DNA of 64,000 nt from Plotosus lineatus. Lineage: Eukaryota; Chordata; Actinopteri; Siluriformes; Plotosidae. The notes beneath the pieces are model-generated. The model saw nothing but the letters and a program-made list of their open reading frames with translations, did no database searches and was not told the origin of the DNA. Within the stretch, counting starts at the first letter, position 1, and each line of letters starts with the position of its first letter. The stretch is taken from positions 17,154,348-17,218,347 of the forward strand of contig CM045737.1 of the NCBI GenBank assembly GCA_024760905.1, in the 5' to 3' direction. Positions 1 to 30,462 of this stretch are shown here, piece by piece. The position numbers and the translations under genes are program-made.

Positions 1-1667
1 TTTACTAGAATATACCAAAGATGCAAACATAACTATAGAGATAAATGGGGAAGGACTGACCCAGATAGCATAAGAGTCAGTTTTCTTTTAATTTGGCCCC
101 ATCTAAATTGTCTATGAAATTTATACATATTGCTGTCCTCCTTGCTGAGGTGAAACCAGACAGTAGAAGAATGGATGTGTGCGAGTGCGAGGAATTGACT
201 GTAGCAGATACATGTTTATATAATCTTCAATACATATCAGAACATGTACCACTATTCAGCGGTCTGAGAGGTTTATTTACTAAACTTTATCTGGCTGGTG
301 ATTATTCAGCATTCATTCATTTCCCAAATTACTTGATCCTACTATGCTCACGGTGAGTCTGGGGCTTACAGGAGCTAACATTGGGCAAAGATGGGGTACA
401 CCATGAATAGCTTACTAGATCATTGCAGGGCAAGCACACCCAGCCATTCACACTCGCGCCTCAGCGTAATTTAGAGTACTCGGTAAGTCTAATGTACATG
501 TCTTTGGACTGTGGGAAGAAACCAAAGTACTCTCAGGAAATCCATCAAGCGAAGGGAAAACACGCACACTCCACACAAACGCCCAAGCGTGGGACCCGAA
601 CCCCGGACCCTCTTGCTCTGAGGTGGATGTGCTAACCACTACACCATCGTGCCTCCCTTATTATTAATCACAGATGTCATAAGTCTTCCATGCAAGTATA
701 TTCTGACTTGCATTCATCAGTTCAAGTGAAGTTATTTAACCACTTGTTTAATAAAATAATTATTACCAAAAGTCAAACGTGGTACATCTGAAGACAGAAT
801 AATGCAGAGCATGTGAACTGGCTTGTCTTGGCTGAATAATTCTAGTCCCTGTATTCTGTAACCTAGCAATTAGTATGAAATCAAACATCCTTTATATGTA
901 AGAATGTGTTTGTGTATGGAGATATGTTAGTATTAAAGGGTCCCTTTGGTGAATTAGTGTTTCTAGCTCTTTAAAATGATTACGTACGACATCAGTGGTT
1001 CTATCTGGAAACGTCAGTCTTGACTCCTTGTGAAAGTCGATGCAAGTGCTGCAACAGTCGGCTTGCTCAGAGCTGTCAGCTGTTCCAGCCTGGTAGTTAC
1101 ATGAGCTCATTGGATTGACTGGGCCACATCGTAATGCATCGCTCAGTGTTGATCGGCACAAACAACAAGCACAGAAATCACTGAAGACGTTTCATTTTGT
1201 TCCTGAACCATCTGACGACGGGAAAGCTGAAAAAAAAAATATTCGCTTCATACGCCATTTTAGTTTCACACATCTGTATCAGCATTCTCACCCTCAGTCA
1301 CGAGAATTTGACATCTCACGGTCACTACGAGACTCCTCCTCCTCTGATTTAAATAGGTAACCATTTACACTAAATTCCTCGAAATTGCAAGCCAGAGTTG
1401 CTTCTTGAACAAATTTTTATCACCTACAATATGAACAAGGTCATGTCATGTCCAGGAAAAAAGTGACTGCTAACCATTGGTTCAGTCCCTGCGAGTAATC
1501 CATATGTTAAAGTGGAGAGTTTTGTGCCTTTTCGGGTCATTCATGTTGAAAATTAAAAAACAAAACAAAAAAAATCTGTATTTCTTAATTGTTTTATATA
1601 AGTGTACAGATAGTCTAAGTGCAGAGCAGAATTTGTATGTGTATTTAGTTTTGTTTCATCTCGATAG
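1..1667. other. Intron of ppp1r13b upstream of the first visible exon
   Basis: The segment ends in a pyrimidine-rich tract and an AG at 1666-1667, directly before an exon encoding the ASPP1 coiled coil. Apart from one SINE at about 440-656, I see no conserved coding segment. The short open frames here lack any recognisable motif. The exons for the ubiquitin-like N-terminal part of the protein must lie before base 1. Confidence 0.6.
440..656 (-). repeat. V-SINE-like tRNA-derived SINE
   Basis: Read on the minus strand it has a tRNA-like head (A box near GTAGTGGTTAGCAC, B box-like GGTTCGGGTCC) followed by the central block whose other strand reads GTCTTTGGACTGTGGG and continues as AGGAAACC-type sequence. 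The same block recurs near 30.3, 32.7, 33.7, 40.7, 44.9 and 59.1 kb. The central block matches what I know of the fish V-SINE/DANA/Mermaid group; the family name is from memory. Confidence 0.7.
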
Positions 1668-20713
<19,046 letters not shown>

Positions 20714-22205
20714 CTGACTTCCCCTTTCCCATCTGACCGACTGGGCTGATGTCTGGAGGTGTGGGACCTCCATTATTCACCCCCCAATCTTTGCCAATCC
20801 AGTTCCTGCAGGGTTAAAGCTGCTAAACCATGCCTTCTCATTTGGGGCGCAATAGACACACAAATAAGTTACACAATAAGCCTCAGGTCCTAAGGTCTGC
20901 CCTGTATCACTCCAATCTCTTCCTCACTTTCCTCCACCCTTCAAGACTTGGCTCCTAATGTATGATACCATATGTATTGAAGTCCCTACACATTTCATCA
21001 CCTTTATCAAGGCACTACTTATTTGGGTTTATAGCTTTTGTTTTTATATCATTGTTTCAACTTGTGTTTATATCTATAGCTTTTTAATTGCTATTTTATT
21101 ATTGAGCATATGCTCGCACAGGGATCAGTTGGAGCATGGCTGCTTTTGCTTTTTCCAAGCTTTTGTTCAATAAGGGAATCTTTACATGGAAGATGGAACT
21201 CTTTAGGGTTAAGGGTTGTGTGTTTCCACACTATGCCTGTGGGGTTTAAAAACAATCAGAAGGCTGTCTGAGTGAATGAATTTTTACAGTGGATAATATT
21301 AAGGTTGAAAGTGAAATGTATGTCAGTGTGTGAGAATGTAAATGGTTATATGAGAAGAGAACAAATGCTTTACAAATGATCTATAATGTATAGTAACTGG
21401 TCCAACAAATACTGTAACGTATTTGGTTCCCATATGGGAGTCTGTACATTTAAGCAAGAGGTATTTGCACGTGTCAGATACAGTGTTCTCTGTACGAGTA
21501 GCCGGTTGACTCTCAGCCGTGAGTGATGAGTGAGTGAAGTAATAGTGCATGGATGGGCTGTCGAGAGATTTGTAAGGTGCACATTATTTTAAAGATGACA
21601 AGAAGATAGCGTAGGAGTGTGTGAATGATAAAGTGAGTGTAAGAAACCAAACTGGTGTTGCAGTTCCGTGAACGATAAACTGTGCAGTACAGAATGAACA
21701 GTACTTATTGCTATGACGTTAGTAGAATAAGCTTTATCCAAAGGCACCAAAAACATCTGTTTTTCTCCACTAGAAGATCAAAATGTATGAACTAAATGCA
21801 TATTTACATTTATTTAAGACTGTATTGTTTTCTAAACATTTTGAAATTCATTGTTCCACTCCATTTCCATCTCGCTCTTAAGTCTTGTGAGTTGATCTCT
21901 ATGCCCTGCCACTCAGGCAGTAATGAGCTTTACTGTAGAGTTCACCTGTAAATACTGTGATGAAGCTCGAAAAGATTTGTGCTATGTTCAGTACTTGCCT
22001 GTGCAGACCTCTGTATGCCGTGCAGACCTCTGTATGCCATACAGATAAACACTTGCACTTTCTGTTCACTACATGTGCACAAATAAATATTAAACAAATC
22101 CCAGTAAGACATGGACGTTTGTTTGGTCTCGCCTCTCTTTCGACCTCTGGTCAACTACTCTGTTCTTGTTCAAAGTACAAGTTTGAGTGTGGAATTTAAT
22201 AAAAT
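20714..22205 (+). other. ppp1r13b: ppp1r13b 3' UTR
   Basis: About 1.5 kb of mostly non-repetitive sequence follows the stop and no other gene signal intervenes. Candidate poly(A) signals are AATAAA at 22082-22087 and 22198-22203. It includes a small tandem duplication (GCAGACCTCTGTATGCC twice near 22004-22038). Confidence 0.6.
22198..22203 (+). promoter_or_regulatory. ppp1r13b: Poly(A) signal, distal, ppp1r13b
   Basis: This is a canonical AATAAA about 1.5 kb after the stop. Another AATAAA at 22082 could be the proximal site. Confidence 0.45.
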
Positions 22206-22303
22206 GGTAAACCCAAAACGGTAGCATGGAAACTTCAGAGGCAGCATTAGGATGATGCATTCAGGGAACCATTTTGTTTTGACGTCTGGTGACTACCAAG
22301 CAC

Positions 22304-23152
22304 ACCACATTGCCAAAAGTATTTGCTCGTCTGCCTTCATATGCATATGAACTCCGTGCCATTATTAATCCGTAGGCTTTAATATGATGCCGACCCACCC
22401 TTTGCATTTCTAAAATTGTCAACTCCTCTGGGGAAGCTTTCCACGGGGTTCAGGAGTGTGCTTCTTGGAGGTTCTGACCATTCTTCCAGAAACTTATTTG
22501 TGAGGTCAGAGATTGATGTCGGACAAGAATGCCTGCCTTGCGGTCTCCGCCCTAATTCATCCTAAAGGTGTTTGATTTGGTCAAGGTTCTGATGTGGAAC
22601 AACTTGACTGGCCTGTACAAACCCGCTCATCCATGTACTTTGTGTTGTGTACTGGCGTGTGGTCATATTGGAACAGGAAGTGACCATTCCCAAACTGTTC
22701 CCACATAGTTGGGAGCATGAAAGTATCGAAATCCTTTTGGTAGACTGAAGAATTCAAGAGTTCCTTTCACTGGAACTAAGGGGCCAAGCCCAGCCCTACT
22801 CCATAATCCTTCCTCCACCAAGCCTTACATTTGACACGATGCAGTCAAAAAGTACCATTCTCCTGATGCCCACTAAATCCAGACTCGTCCATCAGATTGC
22901 CAGAAGCAGATGTATGATTCGTTAATCCAGAGAACATGTACAGACCCCTCTGGAGTCCAGTGGTGATGTGCTTTTCCCCACTGTATTTGATGTATGGCTT
23001 GGCCATGGAAACCATGAAGTTCCATGAAGCTCTCTAGCTCGAGAACAGTCTGTGTTTAAGTGCTTGAATTTATACACGTGTGGACATAGAGGTTATTGGA
23101 ACATTTGAATTCAATTCTTTGGATGGGTGAATGAATACATTTGGCAATAGTG
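22304..23152 (-). mobile_element. Tc1-like element, deletion derivative
   Basis: The ends ATTGCCAAAAGTATTTGCTC and GAATACATTTGGCAAT are inverted repeats. The interior resembles the widespread fish element of this type with transposase on the minus strand, but it is collapsed to about 850 bp with no usable frame. It lies in the gap between the 3' ends of ppp1r13b and ckb. Confidence 0.7.
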
Positions 23153-23599
23153 CATAACAGAATCTCTGGCATCACAGCAAAAATTAATTTTGAATATCAG
23201 GCTGGGCAATAATTAAAAGAATTTGTAGCCAGTAAGTGATAAAATAGCCAGGACATTTAGAGACCTCTCTTTTATAAAATAGCCAATAGCTGGGGTGCAG
23301 GCTCTTACACTCACACAACTAATTTCACAGTTTGACTTTCAGCCACTAGAGGGCAGTATAAGATTTAAGAAGCCATAATCAGTCGCCAGAATTAATTCCT
23401 GGTGTGGTTGAGTTCTGAGTGTTAAACTTTTCTAGTACTGTTTAATTATACCACCACCGATGCAGGTCCGAGCAAAAAGGGAAAAAAAAAGGGAAAGTGA
23501 TTATTGAATCATGTTGCCAAATTATTGTGTGGATTTAAGAGCTCTTGTTTCACAAATCACATGTATACATTTGGCAAACACTCAAAGAGCTACTTACAA

Positions 23600-23740
23600 T
23601 TTTGTCCTTTCTACAACTGAGCAGATAAGGGGATTGGACTCTGCTTAAAGGCCCAGCAACAACAGCTTGGTGGTGATGGGACTTGAACCCCTGGTCTTCA
23701 GATCAGAAATCCAGAGCCATAACCACCTCTTTTTAACTAT
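23600..23740 (-). repeat. tRNA-headed SINE fragment (family of 25956)
   Basis: On the minus strand it reads an A box-like GTGGTTATGGCTC and B box-like GGTTCAAGTCCC, then AGCTGTTGTTGCTGGGCC, paralleling the copy at 25956-26110. Confidence 0.6.
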
Positions 23741-24008
23741 TTAGTTCATCAATTAAAAAGTACTTACGCTGAACACCAAGGAAAGTGATGATCTCCAGTG
23801 TGTAAACATTGGTATGAAATATTTTGGAAGATCAGAAACTTGAGATGAACAAAGTTAACAACATTAGAACTTTGGGGAGAGTACAATAAGCTAATAACTG
23901 GTTTTGCTTGACTTGGATTCGACTGGCAGACACCTACATTTATGCTACCCACATCTAAGGATTCGTACAGGGAAGAGACGCCACAACCAATCCATGGGCC
24001 AAAGAGAC

Positions 24009-24014
24009 TTTATT
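24009..24014 (-). promoter_or_regulatory. ckb: Poly(A) signal of ckb
   Basis: AATAAA on the minus strand, about 200 bases after the stop, marks a short 3' UTR (about 24209 down to 23990). The ends of ckb and ppp1r13b are therefore about 1.8 kb apart, tail to tail. Confidence 0.75.
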
Positions 24015-24209
24015 TCAGGTGTTTGAGTCCAAGATGCTGGAGGTACAAAATCCTTCAGACTAATGGAAGACTCATCTAACTTTAGTGCCACTAATATGGG
24101 CAGAGTGAGCTCCTGGATGTGGTTAACTTTATTGGTTTGGAGGAAAAAGGACTGCTACTGAAGACAGGAGGAGTCAGTTTGGGATCATGATTGGGTCAGA
24201 AAGCAGTGT

Positions 24210-24388
24210 TCACTTTTGCTCAGGCATCAGGTCATCAATTGACTGGCCAGCTTCCAGATGCTTCTCCATTTCAATTAGAAGCTTGACACCATCTACAACC
24301 ATCTGTACCAGTTCCACTTCAGAGAACCCCAGCCGGTCAGCATTGGAAATGTCAAAGATGCCACCCACTGCAGCAGTGTCGACTCCAC
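24210..24388 (-). CDS. ckb: ckb terminal coding exon
   Basis: It encodes [20 protein letters not shown] to the C-terminus DDLMPEQK and TGA. Confidence 0.95.
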
Positions 24389-26630
24389 CTAGACAGAACA
24401 TGGGTGACTGGTTAGCAGATAATCTTGTGGTGCACATACTTAGCTTTTTTTTTGGGGGGGGGGGGGGGGCACTTTGAATTCATAACCTTCAAACCAATCA
24501 CTATTAGGAGCAGCAGGCTGTGTTTCTTGTACCTGTTCCGCGTTTCTGAAGCCTTAACTTCTTAAGGATCTCACCAAACTTCTCATGTTTGCTTAGGTTT
24601 GGAAGCTTAACATGGACACCACCACGCAGCCCTGTCCCCAGGTTAGAGGGGCAGGTGAGTACATAGCCGAGATGCTCATTCCACATGAACTCATGGCCCT
24701 TCTCCTTGAAGAGAGATTCAATCTACAAGGAAAATACAATACCACATTTTATAGTTTCAAAATGGCTGCATCATGTTTATCCATATTTAGTCAAACTGAC
24801 CTTTGTGAGCCCTGTGCAGAAACGGTTGAAGACTTCTTTCATGTTGCCACCCTTCTGCATGGAGATGACACGGAGGTGGTCTTCCTCATTCACCCAGACG
24901 AGGAAGGTCTTGTCATCGTTGTGCCTTAAATGCATAAAAAAAAAAAAAAAGGTTTAAATATGTAGAAGCAATCACTAACCTGCATGGACGGGGGGGGGGA
25001 CGGGGGGGGGGGGGGTCTCAGACCTAGTTTAATTCAATGCAAAGTAAACAGCAAAGGCTCACTTACCAGATCCCCCTGCCATCTGGCCAGTCACGAGCCA
25101 TCCCAGAAGCCAACAGCAATGGGGACACAGGCTTGTCAAATAAGAAGTGATCATCAATCAGCTGCTGCTGCTCTTCTTCTGTCATGTTCTTCAGGGCATA
25201 GTATTTTCCCTTAAATTCACCTTCGAGACTACCCAAACCTGTGAAGTGAAGGAAAGTTGCCCAAAAAAGGTACCACCTCACATTTCAGACTCGAGTCTAT
25301 GAATAGGAGGGTAAAAGTTGAATCAAGGCTCATTTGGAAATACAGACCTTCGACAGACAGATTTTCAATGGCACGCCTTTCACCACGGCTGCAGTGAGGA
25401 GGCAAACAGAAGCCACGGATGCTCCTGCCAGTCCTTACTCTTGAACTCAAGACATAGTTGGGATCAAGGTCATCTCCACCCTTTGATGCAATGAAATGCT
25501 TTTACACCCCAATCTTATTTTATTTAAAATAACATGACACTCAGACGCATGCTTGAATTGCACATACTTGAAGGTTGTCTGGGTTAAGATCGGTCTTGTG
25601 CTTGTCTGTGGGCTTATAGCCTCCATGGCGGTCTTCAATAACTGGGTCCAGAAGATCTTTAAACACCTCATATGTCTCCTCATCACCAGCAACACAGCCC
25701 ACAGTCATGATGAATGGATGACCTGGAAGAAGGGGAAGGGACGATATAGAAGTCATAGCAAGCAAATTATATCACCAAGGTCAAGGACAACATATTTATT
25801 ATTAGAGTAAAGCAAAATCTTATGGCTGATGGGTTTAGTAGAGCAGAAATTCCAAAGATTGGTTGGGGGGGGGTGAAAGGAAACTCGAACCATCATTCAG
25901 GTGTACATCCAGAACTTCTGTTGAAGTTTTTTTGTAGTCAATTGCAAGAAAACAAGAGGCAGTGGTGGCTCAGTGGTTAAGACTTTGGCTTACTGCTCTT
26001 AAGAGCAGGGGTTCAAGCCCCACAACCACCAAGTGGTCACTGTTGGGCCCAAGAGCAAGGCCCTTAAACCTTAATTGCACACTTGTATAAAAGTGACAAG
26101 GGCAAATCACTAAATAAGGGTGTGAGCCAAAGGCAGCAAGAGTCAGGGTTTTTTTTTTTTTTTTTTGGGGTGGGGGTGTATATACAAAGTCAAGTGGGCT
26201 TTGATCCAGAATCTCTACCAAGTTGACCAGGTTCAGGTGCTGGAAGGAGCAGTCAGGTTTTGATAGACCCCCCCCCCCCACACACACACACACACAGTGG
26301 TATGCGGAACAAAAACGTGGACAATCAGACCTTTAAATAAAAAAAAAAATTTTTTTTGAAAGCCCTAGACATGTGAAGTTGAGCAGCTCAAAAGATGTGA
26401 CCTTCAAAAAAACAAACAAACGCTGAAAGGTTCTCACCTGGATTATCAACCCCGGTTTGTATGACGTCATCTAATGTGAAACCGCTGGGGGTTTCCTTGT
26501 CCCGCAGGTTTTCGTACATCTCTGGGGTAAGCACTTTGGCCATGTGATTGTTGTGTTGGCTGAGGTCGGGGTACTCCTGCTCAGCCGTGTAATTCATCTT
26601 CAGCTTGTTATGGGTGTTGCCGAAAGGCAT
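24210..26630 (-). CDS. ckb: Creatine kinase B-type, cytosolic
   Basis: It catalyses reversible phosphoryl transfer between ATP and creatine and acts as a cytosolic homodimer. Seven coding exons on the minus strand (26630-26438, 25722-25568, 25480-25348, 25238-25067, 24924-24801, 24722-24533, 24388-24210) have perfect GT/AG borders and sum to 1146 nt, exactly 381 residues plus TGA, the family length. They show [11 protein letters not shown] at the start, [16 protein letters not shown], the [14 protein letters not shown] segment, NEEDHLR, the active-site loop CPSNLGTG with the reactive Cys at position 283, and the C-terminal DDLMPEQK. The B-type call rests on the N- and C-termini. Teleosts often keep two copies (ckba, ckbb); I cannot tell which this is. 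Confidence 0.97.
24533..24722 (-). CDS. ckb: ckb sixth coding exon
   Basis: It encodes [20 protein letters not shown] and the CPSNLGTG active-site loop, ending QKRGT; 190 nt, donor GTACAA. Confidence 0.95.
24801..24924 (-). CDS. ckb: ckb fifth coding exon
   Basis: It encodes [20 protein letters not shown] to FCTGLTK; it carries the NEED creatine-site segment; 124 nt, donor GTCAGT. Confidence 0.95.
24989..25015 (+). repeat. G-run in a ckb intron
   Basis: Two runs of nine and fourteen G on the plus strand are separated by AC. Because ckb is on the minus strand, the intronic RNA would be C-rich while the non-transcribed-RNA strand could form a G-quadruplex. A second G-run lies at 24454-24470 in another intron. 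Confidence 0.8.
25067..25238 (-). CDS. ckb: ckb fourth coding exon
   Basis: It encodes [20 protein letters not shown] to [13 protein letters not shown], with the Trp codon split; 172 nt, donor GTAAGT. Confidence 0.95.
25348..25480 (-). CDS. ckb: ckb third coding exon
   Basis: It encodes [20 protein letters not shown] and the [18 protein letters not shown] segment; 133 nt, donor GTCTGT. Confidence 0.95.
25568..25722 (-). CDS. ckb: ckb second coding exon
   Basis: It completes G and continues [20 protein letters not shown] to DLNPDNLQ; 155 nt, donor GTATGT. Confidence 0.95.
25956..26110 (+). repeat. tRNA-headed SINE in the ckb intron
   Basis: The head GGCAGTGGTGGCTCAGTGGT and B box GGTTCAAGCCCC are followed by TTGGGCCCAAGAGCAAGGCC, a SINE type I associate with otophysan fishes. 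It sits between the first and second coding exons. Confidence 0.7.
26438..26630 (-). CDS. ckb: ckb first coding exon
   Basis: The ATG lies in GCAGCCATGC. Twelve bases upstream is the acceptor CCCCAG after a C-rich tract. It encodes residues 1-64 and ends in phase 1 at donor GTGAGA. Confidence 0.95.
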
Positions 26631-27274
26631 GGCTGCTCAGAGCTGGGGTTGGGGTTGGGGGCGGGGAGACAGAAACGCGGGCGTTAGACAAGTCCCAGAC
26701 CAAACGATGTGCTTAAGCATCCAAAGATCACAAAGCCTCCCTCCACTTTCAGCCGCATTAATGCTGACGTAACAGTATTAAAAAGGACCAGGATTCCCGC
26801 AGCGGTGCAGGAATTCGGTCTCCAACTCAGAAGCTTGAAACATCTCCTCGCGCCGCCTTTATTTACGCGTCAAAACAGCTGCAGTGCAAAAACAAACAAA
26901 CAAACAAACAAAAAAAACAAACGTGCTGGCATCTCTACAGCCATCCAGCTGCTGGGAATCACTAATCATCCGAAGTGTACAGCACAGAGGCTGGATGGAG
27001 ATACGAGAGAGTCAGACTTCCTGCGCACACAGTGCGTAATTGCGCAGTGTCCTAAAAACCATGGAGACCTTGGAGATCTTGTAGAGGAACCGCAAGGTCA
27101 TCGCTCATGTTCAAGAACACAAAAGCTAGAAGCCGACACTTCAGTAACAAAAGAACAATCACGACCGACGAAAATTTCCCAGCTTGCAATCAGATGCATT
27201 TGTTTAATTTGTGCCAGATGTATAAAAAAATGCGCAGATTTCAATGCAACATATAAATTACTGAAAGACTTTAT

Positions 27275-27304
27275 GATTATTATTATTATTATTATTATTA
27301 TTAA
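27275..27304 (+). repeat. (ATT)n microsatellite
   Basis: About nine ATT units lie in ckb intron 1. Confidence 0.9.
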
Positions 27305-27502
27305 TAAGAGAACCATCACCGGTCATGTTAGTCACTATATAAAATATCATTGGTATTAAACTTCCTTTCGTAATATATGCATCTGCACCAGTCTCCTTCC
27401 AAAAAAAAACCCAACAACCTTCCATCCTACCTTTCAGTCTGTTTTCTTTTGGAGAGAGAACAAAATCACTTCCTTTAATCCACCAAAAAAAACCCCACTC
27501 AC

Positions 27503-27653
27503 ACAGGCGCTGATTATGGTCTCCAGAAATAAGCGGCTTTGCCAGGTTTTATACGACACCAGAGCTCTGCGCTGATTGGCTGCTATTTGAGTCCATTCAC
27601 TCTATTGGAGCTCGAGCTTCAGCGTCCTGCAATTGTCCGCCTGAATCACGTGA
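27503..27653 (-). promoter_or_regulatory. ckb: ckb core promoter and non-coding exon 1
   Basis: Read on the minus strand: an E-box in GTCACGTGAT (27646-27653), CCAAT at 27604-27608, CCAAT at 27574-27578, then TATAAAA at 27553-27547. Transcription should start near 27522. A donor GTGAGT at 27502 could end a very short leader exon, joined to the acceptor at 26643 just before the ATG. TATA plus CCAAT architecture fits creatine kinase B promoters. The exact start is inferred. Confidence 0.6.
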
Positions 27654-27977
27654 CATTATTATTACTTTTTTTTTTCTCTCTCTCTCCCCTTGACAGCTCA
27701 CCCTGGGAGAACTGGCAAGCAGGCTGTATTTGGTGGAATGGGACACTGATCTTCAGAAGGGTAAGAGTGAACAGCTGCTTCATCTGAGGCCACTTGAGTT
27801 ACTCTGCGTTTTCTGGACACACAATGAGTCCAGAAGAAATGATAGGAGCTTTCATTCTTCATTCTCAGGCCAGTTTGTTTATTCTCCTTCACATGTTCAA
27901 TGAGTAATCTGCACCGTTCATTCATACTTGGGTACTTGAGAAACTTGGAGCATATCTTACTGTCGGTGATACTAGGC

Positions 27978-29671
27978 CAGGGGTGAGCAATTATTTTTCC
28001 CCAGGGCCATATGAGAAATAAAAAACACTATGGAGGGCCGAGCCAATAACCTGAACTCAGTTCAGTTCATTTTCTGTAACCGCTTCATCCTAATTAGGGT
28101 CGCGGGGAGGCTGGTGCCCATCCCAGCCAACTCAGGGCGAGGGCAGAGTACACCCTGGACAGCTCACCAGGCCATCGCAGGGCGGAAACACGCTGACGGC
28201 TTTGCAGCTACTCTTGTCGAAAGTCAGCAATGGTTCTTTTACATGCCTCGCACCATAGACAATGAGAGACATGGCTGGCCTTTGATAACCCAGTTAGCTG
28301 CACTGGGGAGGACAGTGACAACCTTTGTGGGGACTCGAACCCCCAACCTTGGATCAGCAATCCTGCGCCCTATCCACTAGACCACCTTGTGGAGAGTGGG
28401 ACTCAAACCCCCAACCTTTGGATCAGCGAGCCGGCGCCTTATACCACTGCCCCTAACCTGAACTCAATTCTGCATAACATTAATTTTTATATTTTTTTTG
28501 TAAAAAGTGGTACAGTCTTCACATACCTTTTAGGTGCATCGAAGCCTGGTGGTAATTGTGTTGTGGATCTCAGAATAGCTTTTGAGGTGTTCATCACTCA
28601 ACTGGAATCTGTGGGTTGCTTTGTTGGTGTTAATCACAATAAAAAGTCTGTTCACAAACAACACCAGCATCCTCTGTGCCATCTTCTGGATGTTTAGACA
28701 TTTTGGCTGCAGTTAATGCAGCATAAAACACATCCAGTTTAAGGCAGTTGGACTTTTCCTTAACATCATGTCATGTTGGAGATCAATCAGCTCTAATTGC
28801 AACTCCTGTGGTACTATTTCAGGCTCTCGTGAGAAGGGACCTGACACCGGCTGAAGTGCCCTGCCGATCTTTCCAAAATCACAAAACCGATGTCAGAATT
28901 CTTCATGCAGGTCATCCAGTGCTTTCCTGAATTTTTTCACATGTTGCAAGGCCTCCTTTAACGTGCCCACTGTGGGGGGAATGAGCGAATGACTTGTCTG
29001 ACATTTGCCTTGAAAATAAAACTAGCCTGGTTTTGAAGACTCTGACATTTGCTTGCATATCATTCACAAACTGTTTTTTCATTGGAGCTTCACATTCAGC
29101 TCGTTGATGTGGGTCAGTATGTCCACAGTAAATGCGAAATCACAGCCAATCTGTGTCTTTCAGCTCAGGAACATTGTCAGTGTTCTCAAGATGCTCCAAA
29201 AATGAAAGAGCTCCACACTTGTTGACATACTTTCCCCAAACTTAACCAGCGGACATTAGAAGGTAAAGCAAGTCCCTGTGATCAGCGTCAGATTCTTCAA
29301 GAAAATGAATAAATTGACAATGGTGAAGTGCCGTCGCTCAAGTAAACTTAACGAGTTTCAAAACCGGCTTCACTAAATGGTCAAGATACACCACGGATTT
29401 ACACAGTGCTTCCTGTTGAATTATGCATATATCCTCGTGCTTGATTCTTGGATGGAAGTTGCTCGGATGAAGGTGTTTTGCTGAGCCTGCAAGCTCGTGA
29501 CCAACCTATCAGTGGGAGCCGGATGTTCTTGAGGTGACAGGTTGTTGGCGTGATAAGCACGCTTGGTAGAAAAGTAAAGAATGGACTGTGTAACCTTCGG
29601 TGCATCTACTGCTATATCACTCTTTACGTTTATTTGTAGTTTTAACCAAATATTTTGGCACCACTTCACCA
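27978..29671 (-). mobile_element. Decayed hAT transposon
   Basis: It begins CAGGGGTGAGCAATTATTTT, a hAT/Charlie-like end. On the minus strand between about 29650 and 28560, broken frames carry transposase sequence of the GTF2IRD2/ZBED-like type, most clearly DFAFTVDILTHINELNVKLQ (about 29150-29087). Multiple stops show it is dead. Two SINE-A copies have inserted in it, at 28060 and 29685. The far end is not identified. Confidence 0.7.
28060..28453 (-). repeat. SINE-A with L2-type tail, double tRNA-like head
   Basis: It is flanked by a perfect 13-bp duplication TAACCTGAACTCA (28047-28059, 28454-28466). Minus orientation: two tandem tRNA-like heads, the common body (other strand includes AGTCAGCAATGGTTCTTTTA) and an L2-like tail ending CGGTTACAGAAAATGAACTG. 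Confidence 0.85.
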
Positions 29672-29684
29672 TGTCACAGATTTT

Positions 29685-30022
29685 CTTCTTCTCCTTTCGG
29701 CTTTTTCCCTTTCTCGGGAGTCGCCACAGCGAATCATCTGATTCGCACATTTGATTTGGCAGAGGTTTTTACGTCGGATGCCCTTCCTGTCACAACCCTT
29801 TCGCAAGGGACAGAAACACGCTGACGGCTTTGCAGCTACTCGTTACGAAAGTCAGCAATGGTTCTTTTACATGCCTCACACCATAGACAGTGAGAGACAT
29901 GGCCCGCCTTTGATAACCCAGTTAGCTGCACTGGTGGGGACAATGCCAACCTTTGTGGGGACTCGAACCCCCAACCTTAGGATCAGCGATCCTGCGCCCT
30001 ATCCGCTAGACCACCACTGCCC
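29685..30022 (-). repeat. SINE-A with RTE-type tail
   Basis: It is flanked by a perfect 13-bp duplication TGTCACAGATTTT (29672-29684, 30023-30035). It has the same head and body as the copy at 28060, but the tail is the RTE-LINE-like fusion ending GCCGAAAGGAGAAGAAGAA on the minus strand. Confidence 0.88.
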
Positions 30023-30149
30023 TGTCACAGATTTTATTTACTATTAAAAGCAAGTAAACAGATCTCATGATGTGCTCTTTAAAATAACAAAAAGTTATTT
30101 TAATAATCAGAAGTTTCATGATGTTTACTCATTCACAGGAAGGCTTGGG

Positions 30150-30462
30150 CCTATCGGAGCCATCACTGCACGAAGGTGGAATACACCCTGAACAGCTTGC
30201 CAGAATATTGCAGGACAATATTTGCAAAATCATATGTGCTCGCATCCCTATCTGTGGGCAATTTGGAACAGCCAGTTAGCCTAATGGGCATGTCTTTGGA
30301 TTGTAGGAGAAAACCAGAGTACCTGAAGGAAACCCACGCAAGCATGGGGAGAATGTGTAAACTCCACACAGAAACACTCTTATCAGGTACAGGGCTTAAA
30401 TCACGGACTTTCTTGCTGTAAGGTGAAATGCTAACCACTACGCCATTGTGCTACCATTATAA
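30150..30462 (-). repeat. V-SINE-like SINE
   Basis: tRNA-like head (other strand ends GCTAACCACTACGCCATTGT), central GTCTTTGGATTGTAGGAG block, and a decayed tail on the left. Confidence 0.65.

Noticed and set aside
1115..1360. 81-codon plus-strand frame and the frame at 93-356 as upstream ppp1r13b exons
   Set aside because: Neither matches the conserved ASPP1 sequence expected immediately before the exon at 1668, and suitable splice borders are missing.
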